This document shows, piece by piece, positions 1 through 11,699 of a stretch of 64,000 nucleotides of DNA. Each line of letters begins with the position of its first letter. The stretch's first letter is position 1. Source of the DNA: Nageia nagi (Eukaryota > Pinophyta); NCBI GenBank assembly GCA_050084985.1, contig JBITNC010000001.1, positions 34,162,001-34,226,000 on the forward strand. Reading direction: 5' to 3'. The notes under the pieces were generated by a model. The model searched no databases. It was not told the DNA's origin and was given only the letters and a program-made list of their open reading frames with translations. The position numbers were made by a program, and so were the translations under genes.

Positions 1-149
1 CTCCTTGTTATACGAATCTTGTATATAAATATAATTAATAAAACTATTTATTTTTAAATAATATTGAAATCCGAAATTTGAAAACTGAAGTCACCCACTC
101 CATATAAAATAATTTGGACATTATCTATAGCATGGGTTGCTGGAGACAA

Positions 150-480
150 TCCTTACGAGACGACACCACCTAATCAAAGTTCAGACATTAGTTTTTATGA
201 TAAATATAATATGTATTTATTTGATGGCGAGCTCCATTTCAAAAGTTTTTCTTAATTTTTCAATTAAAATCCGTGCCGAGAAGTCCAGCGAATATCCCCA
301 TTTCTGGGAATAATACAACATAATAAAATGTTCCTTACGTATCTGAACCTAACTTTTCAAATGCCACGGGAAGCTTCTAGCCCAAGAAAAATCTGCTTAC
401 TGGTAGACCAAATCGTTGCTCGTTGACTACTGTAGAGGGTTTCTCGCATTCTTTCACGAGATCCAAATATTTAAAAGAAC
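150..480. other. CpG-retaining block inside repeat copy 1
   Basis: This stretch holds many CpG dinucleotides (for example in cgagacgac, ggcgagc, gtgccgag, cacggg and tctcgc), whereas the flanking DNA is AT-rich and CpG-poor. It contains a TATA-like atatttaaaag near 468 and a heat-shock-element-like gaagcttc near 370. It is nearly unchanged in copy 2 (13785-14115). It may be a gene promoter or 5' untranslated piece carried by the repeat, but no reading frame or family was recognised. Confidence 0.4.
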
Positions 481-1351
481 GTATTGTCTACATGTTCATC
501 TTCACTGTCTTTTATTGTTGAATGTTTGGAGATGTTTTTCCTATACAAGAAGATTATGATGACAAGGGGAAGACTAAACCCATGACTTATTACTTAGCTT
601 GCACACAAGGGTTTAGAATAGTCATATTATTATCTAGAACTTAGCAACATCTTCAACACCTTAATATAAAATAATCAAATCTGTAAGAAACTTAAGAAGT
701 TATTTATTTGTGATATTCTAAATCTATCTCATATTAACAAATGTTAAAATTTATTTTTCAAAATGTTTTATGTGTATTGTTGTTTGATTATGTGACAAAC
801 TTTTATAATTTGTAGCATAGTTTACAAATATGATTTTTTTATAAGTACGATTTGGGGTTAAATTTTTAAATTCGGTAAAAATTTAAGAGAAAATTTTGCA
901 ACATAAAAAATAACAAATTTGCTTAAAAAAGAGTAAAAAGAAGGGAAAAATGATAAATTTTGAAAAACTTTATGGCAAAAAAATAACAAATTCTGATAAA
1001 AGATGATAATTTCATGAAAAATGTGGTACATTAAAAAATATAATAATGTGCATTTTTTTTTAATATCTTTCTATAGAATATGCTTATCTATTTACCATAA
1101 ATAATTAACTCATTCCCATATGGGCTATATCATCTACCAAAATATTCATGACATGAAATTTAAACAAAATGATAGTAGATCACAATTCATGTTTATAAAT
1201 CATAACATCTATATATGGAAATAAAAGTCATCTACAAAATATATGTCAAATGTTTACTCATAAAGTCATAAGTACACTATCTCATATTGCAACTGAGTGT
1301 TAGGTACCAACAAGTACATAATTATTAAATACAATGTTAAGGATCAAGGCA
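481..1351. other. AT-rich spacer, no gene seen
   Basis: Very AT-rich DNA with poly-A and poly-T runs and no meaningful reading frame. It lies downstream of the hAT pseudogene on the minus strand and is present in both copies of the segmental repeat, with small indels between them. Confidence 0.6.
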
Positions 1352-3546
1352 TCAATGTGGATGGTTTGAGGCTCTAGCCCTTTTTTTAGTTAATTGACCA
1401 CTAGTACCATTGCCATGTGCTCCACTAGTAGGTGTAGCAAGAGAAGGGGCTCTTGTAGCGATGGGAGTACTAATACGAGTAGGTAATCCTTTAAGACTTT
1501 GTTGTATCTTGAGCCTCATTATCTGGTAACAAACAAGTGGTTTATCATCATCAGGCTTAGTCTCAATGTTAGGATCAAGCTCAAGTTGACGTCCAACACC
1601 AAAGTCCATAATAAGAGGTATTGAATCATCATTAGGATACAAATCCTCAAAGTACGATAATTATTTTTATTTCGCATCCTCCTCCTCCATTCTTGCAAGT
1701 TTATTTATCTTCTCCTCCAACTCAAGCCATTTAGATTGAAACTCCTCCTATAATTATTTATGTAGATCTCCCACTATGTCACATGGAGGTACATCACTAA
1801 ATGAGGGATCAATTGAAGACAAGTTAATGGTATCATCAGCATACTTCTTTTGGAGTTGCCTCACATAAAATCGCATGTTGATATAGATATATACGATATC
1901 ATTTTCAACCTAATAATATTAAGAAAATTTCATGATAATGAGAATTGAAAAGTGTCCATTGAATATTGAAAGTTAAAAAGAATCAAATTGCTATCCTGTT
2001 GCACTTCTTGGAGTGAATTTTATCAGATACACTCCAATTGCACTCGCATATTAAAGCACTACATATTTGACTGAGCTGGATGTAGATGATAAATCTTTTC
2101 AAATCAGGTACCTCACCCTCAAAATTCATCCACCACATTTCTAAAATACAAAGTAATGAATCAAATCAAAAGAATATTAAATCAGTAAAGGCCTAAAGGT
2201 ATAAACTTAAAATTATAAACTATAAAACAAATAGCATAATAAACTTTGAACTTTTATCACTTGTAGGGATAAAAAATGTGATTCTTTAGTAGCACCAAAA
2301 CCATAGAGGCCTCTTGAGTTCTTGTACTTATCAAGGTCCTTGAATATTTTGGCATGAGTGGTAGGGTCACTCACCTTACTAGATATGTATTTTGTTAGCC
2401 GCATGTTAGCCTCATTATCAATCATGTATTGAGAGTTTGGTGTAAAAAATAAGCTAGGGTTTAAGATGACCCCTACTCCATAAATAAGGTGATACAACAT
2501 TTTACACCATCATTGATCAATGAGGTCCCAAAAGATGGTGAGCTTTTCACCAAACTCATTTTTATCATCAGGGTGGTCCATATAATAATTATTTATGGCC
2601 TCCTTGGCCTTAGCCATGGTCTAATACAAGTAGCCCATAGTATGCCTATCACCATCAACAAAATATATGGATCATATAAGTGGCTTACCTATTATCGCAC
2701 AAACCTCTTTACTTGTCATCTAAAAACCATCATTTCCTATCAAAGAATCCACTGCTTGGATCTTTAGCCTCATTTTTATAGGGGAAGAACTCCACTCTCT
2801 AGAAATAAATATTGAATGAATCTCATGCATCCACCCAAATGTTGATTAAAGAGAGATAAAATTGGAGGCAAAATATGTAACTCTTGGGCACAACAACTCC
2901 TTGTTGTTGATGTATCTCCTCATCATGCTAAGAACAATGTATTTATAATAAATGAACTCTGGTGATTGACCTTGCTTGGTCAACCACCTATTTCAGCAAA
3001 GGTAATTTGCCTGTGTCCTCTATAAGAATATTAATGTAATGATAAGCACATGGAGTCTAGTAAATGGAGGGATACCTATCCATATGCTTATTACTAGTTG
3101 AAACATAGTTAGAAGGATTATCTGTGACCACCTAGACAATGTGATCCACCCCCACCTCCTTCACAAACTTGTCTAATAGGTCACATAACATATTCAAATC
3201 CTTTGTTTGGGTAGATGCATCCATGGATCTCATGAATATTGTATCTTGTTTGTAATACAACAATAAATTAATTAGGGTTCTACCCTTAATATTTGCCCAC
3301 CCATCAGATAATATAGTGCAACATGATATCTTCCAAGAATCTTGAATGTAAGCTAATTTTAAAAAATAAAATAAAAGAACTAAAATTTAAAATGCAATTT
3401 AAAACTACAACTAAAGAAACATTAGAAAAACTACAAGTAAATAATTATTGAAAAAATTAATAATTTAAATTCAATATATATACCTCTCCATGCACTCTTG
3501 CTTGAGATCTCACATAAGAGGCCTTTGCATTTTAGAATGAGTGGGT
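1352..3546 (-). pseudogene. hAT transposase pseudogene (DUF659 type), copy 1
   Basis: Broken hAT-superfamily transposase read from high to low coordinates. The DUF659 core (about 3350-2257) shows ILSDGWANIKGRTLIN, then VTDNPSNYVS, TPCAYH, SMMRRYIN and YGVGVILNPSLFF, all in the family order. A hAT dimerisation segment follows (about 2145-1980, CECNWSVSDKIHSKK, matching the usual CERNWS block). The acidic C-terminal tail is at 1642-1352. Two introns seem to be kept: about 3479-3352, and about 2256-2141 (donor GTGATA, acceptor TTGTATTTTAG). Internal stops and frameshifts make it non-functional. The N-terminus, including any BED finger, is missing because the copy is cut at 3546. No terminal inverted repeats were found, so the mobile unit is not delimited. 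The family call is firm; exon edges are approximate. Confidence 0.85.
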
Positions 3547-4312
3547 GTAAGCTTAGAGATGTTATTGGGTTGGTGAAGTTGCCCTCAAGGGGGAGTGAAA
3601 TTTGAATTATTATGTTGAATTCATATTTATGATAACAACTTCACCCTTAGAAGGATTTTATGCTGTATAGTGTTGATTTTGTTGTACACCTTTTTAGTAA
3701 GCTCACTCTACATGAGGAACTTGTTGTACAAATTTTTTAAAGCAAAAAGATTGGCCAATCTAGCTCTATTTAATTATCTATGAGTGAGGAACTCTTATGT
3801 GAATTTTGACACTATTCAGTTATACATATGTGAGGAACTTGTATGTGCATATTTTATTTTTGTAATGATAATCAACACATGTTTTATATACATCAGGTGA
3901 CTATGAGTTTTGGATTAGCATCTTTGTGATAATTTATAGTGTACCATTCATCAGTTTATGATGGAATTTGAGTGATTCATCTATACTTGTTGATATGAAT
4001 ATGTTGTATTTAACTGATCTTATTATTTTAGCTGCTTATGACTTGCAGGTTCCTTTGAGATTGCAGGTTACTTTCTTTAGGTATGCAGTCTCTTGGAGAC
4101 TCTTCATGGCTTCTAGTTGGATGACTACTTCACGTACATTGAAACCAGTTATGGTTAATGATTGTATTTGGCAAAGTAGTGAGTCTCAAACTAGATCTTT
4201 TTTACTTCATAAATATGTAAAAAGTTCTCATCTCCATTGTATCTGTTTGGAGGAGAACTCTCTTACTTTTTCTCTTTCTTCTCTCTTATTTGTTCTATCC
4301 CAATATTACATT

Positions 4313-4321
4313 AAGGGGGAG
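4313..4321 (+). other. Polypurine tract of copia D
   Basis: AAGGGGGAG lies directly before the LTR start TGTTGG, which is the position of the plus-strand primer in LTR retrotransposons. The same tract precedes the 3' LTR of element B at 49573-49581. Confidence 0.8.
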
Positions 4322-4819
4322 TGTTGGAATGTATAATGCAGTATTGTAAAGGTTTTGTAATAATATTATATATAAGTTTATAATACTTAAGGGTATCATT
4401 TGATACCTTAAGTATTTAAGTGAATCTGATAATGTAACTTGTCCTATACACGATGTCATGAGCATGCCCCTTAGGTAAAAGGATGTGCATGTCATGCTTT
4501 TGTACATTGGATAAAAAGGTGATCCAAAGAGGGATTTTGGCCTATAAATAGAAGACCCCCTCTTTGTGATCACACACCAATTTGTGGAGTAAAGCTATGC
4601 TATAGGATAGTGTTTAGGAGATAAGTTAAGAGAATTGTCAGAGATTCATGTTTATGAATGAAGTGAGATGTAGTTAGTGGATGTACTTCTAGTTAGAGGA
4701 ACCACTTACATCTTGTGTCACTTTGTGAAATTGTCTTATTGAGTTATATTGATGTTAGTATGAGCTTTCATGTGATCTTAGGAGTTTAGAATTATTTATG
4801 TTATATTTCAATCCTCACA
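4322..4819 (+). repeat. Copia 3' LTR (subfamily A), element D
   Basis: 498 bases from TGTTGGAATG to ATCCTCACA. It matches the LTRs at 19822-20320 and 50576-51074 along its whole length. The next five bases are TGATT, a possible target-site copy. Confidence 0.88.
4542..4551 (+). promoter_or_regulatory. TATA box in copia D LTR
   Basis: CTATAAATAG sits about 220 bases into the LTR. It recurs at the same place in other LTRs of the family (50797, 49802, and as ATATAAATAG at 41258), which supports a role as the U3 core promoter. Confidence 0.6.
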
Positions 4820-5059
4820 TGATTGTGGATCTATAGCAAAATATCATTTTAAATGATTAGTTTTTTAGAAAAAAAAAGTTGTATGGTTATCAAAGATAAT
4901 TTTATTTGACTTTCTAGAGATGGAAAAGCGTGTTGGTTCTAAAAATTTATCAAACTTCTTAAAGGGAGAGGGAAAATATAATAAATTCCCCTAACAAAGC
5001 TTGCTACCAAGACAAGTTAATAGTCATAAAAGGATTAAAATGTGCAAGCTAACATCGTC

Positions 5060-8000
5060 CCTCTTTTATCTTTTTTATATTCCCAAAAGAGATGTATGCA
5101 AGACTCAACTTGATTATAAAATGGGCATATAGGTTAAACTACCTTGAGATGTACCAAGTGAGCACCTACATGAAGAATATGATATAACAATCTCCAAGCA
5201 AAAAAAAATTGCTTTGCTTCTAGATATGAGGCCCAAGAAGTCTAAAACTTGGTTCACCATCAAGAATTTTGGTAGAAGAGGTGCCATTGTAGATAGAGAT
5301 TTTACACCATGAGAAGTTAAGGATAAATCCAAGCAATACTCTTTTTTTTTCTTTATAGTTTAGAAAAGACATATCTTTATACCATTCCTAATATGACCAT
5401 CAATGTTTTTAAGATTTAACACTTAAAGTGATAAGAGTTGAAAGAGCAATTCTATTAATAATAACATCATAAGTGGCTTTATTAAGATTATTTAAATAAC
5501 TTGTAATCAGATTTGAATTCTCAATAAGGGATCCAAGTCCTTATGTGTTGAGAGTAGAAGTTCATAATTGTGATAATTCCTTTTAAAAATGCTTTTAAGC
5601 ATGAACCCATTGAACTGAAGAAATCAAGTTATCTCGGTATTGGAAGCTTGGAGACTACCAAATATTAAGGTTATTCGATGAGAAACCATTTCTAGCTCCA
5701 TTTCCTTTCCAGCTTAACCAAGGCTTGATTTGCTCTCAAGATTTCCAAATATTGCATACAACAAAAGAGCCAAGAATTTTAATTAGCATAGGTGCCATAA
5801 GAAGAGAAGCAAATACCTTTTCAAACCTTATGATAAAGAGGGTAACTTGAAAAAATATAATCTCTAATAAGGAATTTTCTAGCTTCATACCCTTGGATTG
5901 CCATAATAATTCATTTTGCACAAAGTGTTGTACTTTGGTGTTGGAAATAAAAAAGCCCCATTCCTCTTGAAGAGGGTATAAGAGAACATTCTTATCTAAC
6001 TAAAAAAAATAGGAATATGGATTCAAAATATGAATTATTGATATTGAGAACAACTAAAGTATCATTAAGCAAGCTTCTATCAGAGATATTTACAAGAAGT
6101 AGAAGCTTGATTTAGTGTTTCTACATGAATGAAAGTCAAAGAGGGTAAGACTAAAATGTTCAAGCATAGGATATGGGCTCACATGGAAATCAAGTTATTT
6201 TAGAAATGTTTCAACAAAAAAGATTCCAATTTAGAGTTAGACTGGAGATCTATGGTTTAGCTAGTGCGAGGATGGTATGACCAACAAGAAAAAAGGAAGG
6301 ATCATTTCCCATAGTATATTTTGTAGTAACTACGCTGAATCTTAGAAATTTTTTAAAAAATATGTAATACTATTGAGAATATATAAACTTTTGTATATAT
6401 AGGTTTTGGGGCCCTATATATCTTTTAGAAAACCTGTTGGAAATATTTTACCCTTATCTAAAAAACTAAAGCATCATTGAATAACATAATGACTATTTGA
6501 ATAAATTGAGGTTCAAAGCAAGTTCTTGCAATATTGCACAAATAAAATGCTATAAAATTGTGTCATAAGCTTTTCTAAATTCAATTTTGATGAATCAAGT
6601 ATTCTGAAGAGATGAGTTGGCCAAATCCATTCCTTAACAAACAATACTAATATTGTCTATGATTAACTAATTTTGAATAAATCTAATTTATTCTAAATGA
6701 AAAATAATAGGAAGTATGGGTCTATTATACAAAGTAAGATCTTTGGCAATGATGTTGTAACATACATTAAGAAGTGTAATTGGTCTCCAATTAGTAATAA
6801 CCTCCAACTCTCCATTATTATGTGTGAGTTTGATATTTCCTCTATTAATCAACTTGCCTAATGATCAAGAGAACATATGTAAGTTCAAGACAACCAAGGT
6901 CCAAATTTATTTTACAAGACTCGCATGAGAATCCATCTATTCTCGAAGCTTTATGATTGGCCATTTGAAATAAGGTATTTGAAATATCTTTTAAAGAAAG
7001 AGGTTTTCCATAATATGCTCATTGAGCATTTGAAACTTTGGTAGAAACCATAAAAGTAAAAAATTGAAGGGACTCATGTCTTTGTGTTGTTTATGCTTTT
7101 ATAGAGAAAACTTGGGTGTAATGTTGAATAAAAACATTATATCCAATGTCATGCATTGAAGTGTATCTCAATCTATTATCTTGGATAGATATAAATTGGG
7201 TTGATTGACGAGAATGTTCAAATTTTTGAAAAAAATCATTAGACAATGTAATTTGGATTTAATTTCAGCCCCAATTTTAAGCTAATGTAATTGGGATTTA
7301 ATTTAAGCCCCTTTAGATTTACACAAATAAGTAATTTTTAGCTCATGATGTAACTACACAAGATGATAATGACTTTGTTTATTGAAAGGTGTTAAGAATG
7401 GATCTTGATCTAATTGGCTAAGTCACATTTTCAACTCTCTATTTTATAATTGATATGTATAGGATCAATCTATAAGGTTAATCAGCTAGTTGAAGGTCAA
7501 TCTTCTTAGTCATTCGATTGATTAGCCTAGTCAATAGTGTGGTGATCGAGCTAACATATCTAACCAATCTAATGATGGTGAAACTTAAACTAGAGAAGAG
7601 ACAACTCTATTTTGGTTTTCGAAAACTCATTTTTGGCTCTTTCAAAATTAGAACTAAATGTTTCTATGCATGGCAAATTTCTTGATTGTAAAAGCTCTAG
7701 TATTGACTAAAAAATAAAATGTATCAATCTATAAATAAGTGGGTTATTTATTATAGATTTTATTGCATGGAATAAGAACTAGGAATTTACATATGGTTGA
7801 GGAATAGAAAAGGAGGTAAATCCTTTGGAGAGAGACTATTATTTTGAGGAGTAATTCTTTGTAAAATAAGAGGAAGGAATATTAGTTTGACTATTGGTTG
7901 TTTCCTTTGGGTTTGGCTTGGGATGATAAGTAATCAAGGATTGCATATTCTTCATGGATGTAGCCTACACTAGGTAAACCATGTTATATTTATTTATCAT

Positions 8001-9110
8001 CTCTTGCTTATTCGGTATTCTTATTGTCAAATGCTTCTTTTTGGTTTTGAATAGATTTTAATTGCAATCCCAACTTTATTTTTACATAGTGGATCCTAAC
8101 AAAAGCATAAGCTTCCAACTTAATTATGACCTTAATAAGATCCTTTTACAAAGAAATTTTTTCCTTTCTTTTAGAAAAGGTTTCTTTCTTACCAAGATAC
8201 CCCCAATAATTACCACTGATCTAGGGAAACATTTTTAGATTCTACAGATATGATCAATAATGGTAAGATGTTCCATAAAGGAGGTATTTAAAAAAATGCA
8301 AATTATATACCTTGGGGGTGAAGGTAGTAGGTAAAAAAGAGAATAAAATAGGCAAATGATCAAATATGATAGTGTTCAAGACAACCTTAATTTCGAGTGC
8401 AAATCCTATTTGTCTATTGAAGTGAAAATATTGTTGGTCAAAAATCATGGCTCTATTTAGATGCTTGAGAATCCTAGAATTACCCCATGAAAGTTAGACC
8501 AAGTGAATCATAAATAATCAAGAAAATGAGAGGGAGAAAAATAAGAATTAGGCTCAACTAAGCCCAACTTATTTCACATAAAAAATCTTGTTGCTCTTTC
8601 TCTTGCAAACCACCATGTAGAAATTTGGCCCAACTTGTTAGAAGCCTTTTTAATCATATAAAAGTCATAATAGAAAAGCCAAAATACTAATGGCAACTCA
8701 AACGTATACCAATTCCAAAGCTCACATCTATTAGGAGCATTGTTGAAAGCATAAACAATAAGAATACCAAAAGGCATTCTTTAAATTTCTAGAATGACCC
8801 AAACTACTTGATTTGAGGGGTACATATCCAAAGAAACAATATGATTGATCCATATATAACCTATGAATGTGACTACACCACCTCACTCATGCAAGTGATT
8901 TATCACAAAAAATTGGCTACAAGACCATAAGAAGCCACATATACTTTGAAGAATGAAATTTATCACCATTACTTATTATAGGAAGAGAAATTACATAGAG
9001 CCAAACATGTTAATAGAGAAGGAAATATATTTTTGGACCAAATATTTTTATGTTGGATCTATCCATCCTCTAACATTCCATAACAAAAAAATTGCAAGGA
9101 ACTGTAGAGA
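5060..9110 (-). pseudogene. LINE ORF2 pseudogene (endonuclease, reverse transcriptase, zf-RVT)
   Basis: The endonuclease starts near 9100 with LLWNVRGWIDPT, equivalent to the usual WNVRGLN start. It continues with YAFNNAPNRCELWNW, KASNKLGQ, WWFARER (about 8745-8585) and FDHLPILFSF (about 8380-8340). The reverse transcriptase appears at about 6960-6560 with NHKASRIDGFSCE, VITNWRPITLLNVCYNIIAK, IIDNISIV and IKIEFRKAYD, where the catalytic Asp of the usual DFAKAYD has become Glu. The YADD region was not found. A zf-RVT segment with GAHLVHL, CPFYNQVESC and HLFWEYKK lies at about 5165-5070. The protein would nick DNA and reverse-transcribe its own RNA at the nick. Stops and frameshifts are frequent, so the copy is dead. 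Confidence 0.82.
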
Positions 9111-9329
9111 AGCATAACTCTTAAATCCTCAAAATTATATGCATCCCCAAGGTAATGCAGAATTTCAAAGGTGGTGTTAACAAAATATTCATGATTTCCT
9201 CTCAAAAAATATATTTATCAATATTTATCTTACTACTCAAAGAAAACATTATGATTAGGGCTTCAAGACCTCTTACCTCAAGATTGAGAATGATCCTCTT
9301 GAGAGAGGTGTGAAAAAACTTGATTTCCA

Positions 9330-10869
9330 AAAGCCTTGAGAGGGGAGGGCAAGGTTACAATATGCATTGAAGGAGGAACTCCTCATGGTAGCATGTAATT
9401 GGGAGCTATATGCATGGAAAAATGGGGTTGAAAGATAACTTATAAGGAATTACTTGAAAGTAGAGCTAGGACCAATATTACAGGTAGTCTTATTATTATT
9501 TTTTCTGGTAACTACCTACCATCCATCTTGACAACATTTAGGTGGTGGTAGGTGATACTAGGTCATTTGATCTATTGGAGCCATATTTTTGGGCTTAAAC
9601 TTGATCTCCATCAATGGGAAATCCTTTATTTTATGTGCATCAAATGGGCATTGATAATAAGTATTGGAAAGATTTATATAAATAACCCTATGTTGGATCA
9701 TTCAGTATCCTACCTAGATATCAATATATTCTTTAAGGTATTTCAAGAGGTTAACCTTAACATAGTAATAATAGTGAGGATTAATAATATAAAATTTATT
9801 TGATTCTTATTAGACCAAAAATGGGCTTTAGCAACAGGCCATTTAAGGTAATTTTGGGTAGGTAGTTTTAATCGCCCCATTTTTAGTTAAGGTGTTAATT
9901 TTTGTGGGGAGATTTTAACATACCTTATTCACTTATAAGGAGGTGATGAAACATTCCCCTTGATAAAAATACAAAAAAGTAAAAAAAAAGGTACATGTAG
10001 GGAGCTTGGGTGGACAATTTGAATGTTTTCAGCATTTTAAGTTTTCCAGCTAAGGGGTTAGAGGAGAGAGAGAGTATTTTGGAAGGTGAGATAAAAGGAG
10101 ATGAGTGGAGGCAAGATGAGGTTCAAGAAGGTATTTTTCCTTAGTTTTTGACATTGTATTCTTTTGCATTCTACATATATGTTCATGCCTTGTATTATTT
10201 TTGCATTATGAGGTTCAAACAAGTATTCTTCCTTAGTCTGTGACCTTGTATTTTTTCTACATTCTACATATATGTTTGTGCCTTGTATTTTTATGTATTA
10301 TTTTAGAAAATCCATTTTATGTCTATCCTATTTTAATAAATATAGACTATGAAACTATATTTTTAGTCATGGATCTTGTCAATAATTATGTGGTGTTATG
10401 TATTCTTCTACATCTTTCATATATGTTTATTAGGTATATTCACAACTAGAACATTTGATTTAGAATTAGCACCAAGTTCACACATCCACACACCTAATTC
10501 AAGATTTACAAGTATTTTGGTAGTGAAAGTTCAAAGCTCCCTCAAGATAGCCTGCACGAACAAAAAACTTTCCTTCAAGGATTTCACATTTCATGCAATT
10601 CTTGTAGCTCCCTCTTCACTCTACACTTATATAGGATTCATGAAAAATAGGTCAATTGATGACTCTATAGTATTTGAGGCTTTTATTTATTTTTTTAGAT
10701 AGTAAAATTTTGAGGTTGTTTTAAACTACCTTTAAAGGTTTTTTGAAGCAATTTTAAATTGTCCTTAAATCCCTTTTTAAGCGAATTTCATAGGTGGTTT
10801 TAGATTTATGAGGCAGTTTTTGGGACCCTATAGAGGTGATTATAAATTTACTCCTTAGGGACCCAACTT
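9330..10869. other. Unassigned sequence between LINE ORFs
   Basis: No recognisable coding region. Short open frames at 9552-9803, 10240-10449 and 10376-10702 are AT-rich and match no family I know. A two-copy tandem repeat lies at 10118-10302. The stretch could be an insertion in the LINE or eroded LINE sequence. Confidence 0.5.
10118..10302. repeat. 92-bp tandem duplication, two copies
   Basis: Two units start at 10118 and 10210 with gaggttcaa. Both contain the cttagt, ttgtatt and ttctacatatatgtt blocks, and both end with gccttgtatt. A weaker third partial copy may follow near 10363-10437. The repeat is not connected with any gene. Confidence 0.7.
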
Positions 10870-11320
10870 TTACCAACATTGCGTATAGTGATAGCAAATA
10901 ACCATCGGTAAATACCTTAGGTGGTAGTTTATAAATGCATCGAAAGACCCTTTTTGGTTTAGTATCTTGTAAAACAAACTCGCAAATAGGGGTGATAAGT
11001 TAATCAAAATACAACTATAATGATAAAGGGAGCCTAGGGAATTCACCCATACAAGAATTTTCAAAGACACTATTGCTAACTACAAAATCCTTGTTCCATG
11101 ATTGGAAAAGTAATAGAGAGTTAAGAATATACCATGGTCCATAGTCCAAGATACTTTTCAAATGGGAAGGGTTGGCAAAGCAAAAAAGAAAAGAACTTTT
11201 GTAAGGTTTTGGAATCCATCAACCTTAACCCTATGTGGGTGCCAAGTTTGTTGAATACAAATCTTAATGGTGAAATAATTTGGGATCCAACCTAACAAAT
11301 ACCAAACTAGGGTATAATTT
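10870..11320 (-). pseudogene. LINE ORF1 fragment (DUF4283-like)
   Basis: Across two minus-strand frames the translation gives GPWYILNSLLLFQSWNKDF and LVWVNSLGSLYHY. These match the GPWFI...LQPW and VPVWVRLPGLP blocks of the DUF4283 domain in plant L1 ORF1 (nucleic-acid-binding, Gag-like) proteins. The expected CCHC knuckle just after it was not seen. It is frameshifted and partial. It lies upstream of ORF2 on the same strand, as expected for one LINE. Confidence 0.6.
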
Positions 11321-11699
11321 CAAACCAATTGTATGCACTATTAAACTCACTCAATGAAATCACAACATCCAATTAAAGGAATTACCTTATGGTATAACTT
11401 TGGGATGAATTTATGAGGCTTCTTACTTGCTCTTAGTTCCATTTTTTCCTCTTACAATTTCAATAAATATTGAAGCTGTAGAATGAGCCCCAACCATATT
11501 AAAAGGTGATGAACCTGCATAAGGTATTTAGGTCTGTAATAATAAATGTTACTGCAACAAAAAATCTCATTCAATCTCCAAGAGGAAAGACAATGTGACT
11601 ATTAAGAAAGGCTAAAATCATCAACCCTTAAGTTCAACTTCCACTTCAACTTTCTGTTTTTACTAACCCAAAATTCTAGGCCCAACATTGTTTGGATTT

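Larger units (their letters stand above)
36..3546. repeat. Direct segmental repeat, copy 1
   Basis: This segment recurs in the same orientation at 13669-16651. The first kilobase of the two copies is almost identical by eye and the hAT part is more diverged. Copy 1 keeps about 560 bases (about 1490-2055) that copy 2 lacks. The right edge is sharp: both copies share bases up to gaatgagtgggtg, after which copy 1 passes into a copia 3' region. The left edge is less certain because the bases just before 36 still resemble those before 13669, so the repeat may begin outside the window. Confidence 0.9.
3547..4819 (+). mobile_element. Copia element D, 3' fragment with LTR
   Basis: The sequence starts inside the end of a copia pol region (taagcttagagatgttattgggttgg, matching 40769 onward in element A). 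It passes through a 3' untranslated region of about 730 bases and ends with a polypurine tract and LTR. Everything upstream is missing and is replaced by repeat copy 1. The untranslated region has one pair of the roughly 50-base units that element B has expanded into an array. An open frame of 122 codons at 3968-4336 runs into the LTR. Parts of it recur in element B, but no domain was recognised. Confidence 0.85.

Noticed and set aside
36-3546. Calling the repeat a complete hAT transposon
   Set aside because: No terminal inverted repeats or eight-base target copies were found; copy 1 is cut at 3546 and the left edge may be outside the window.
10240-10702. Short plus-strand frames as genes
   Set aside because: They overlap the 92-base tandem duplication and AT-rich DNA, and have no family match.
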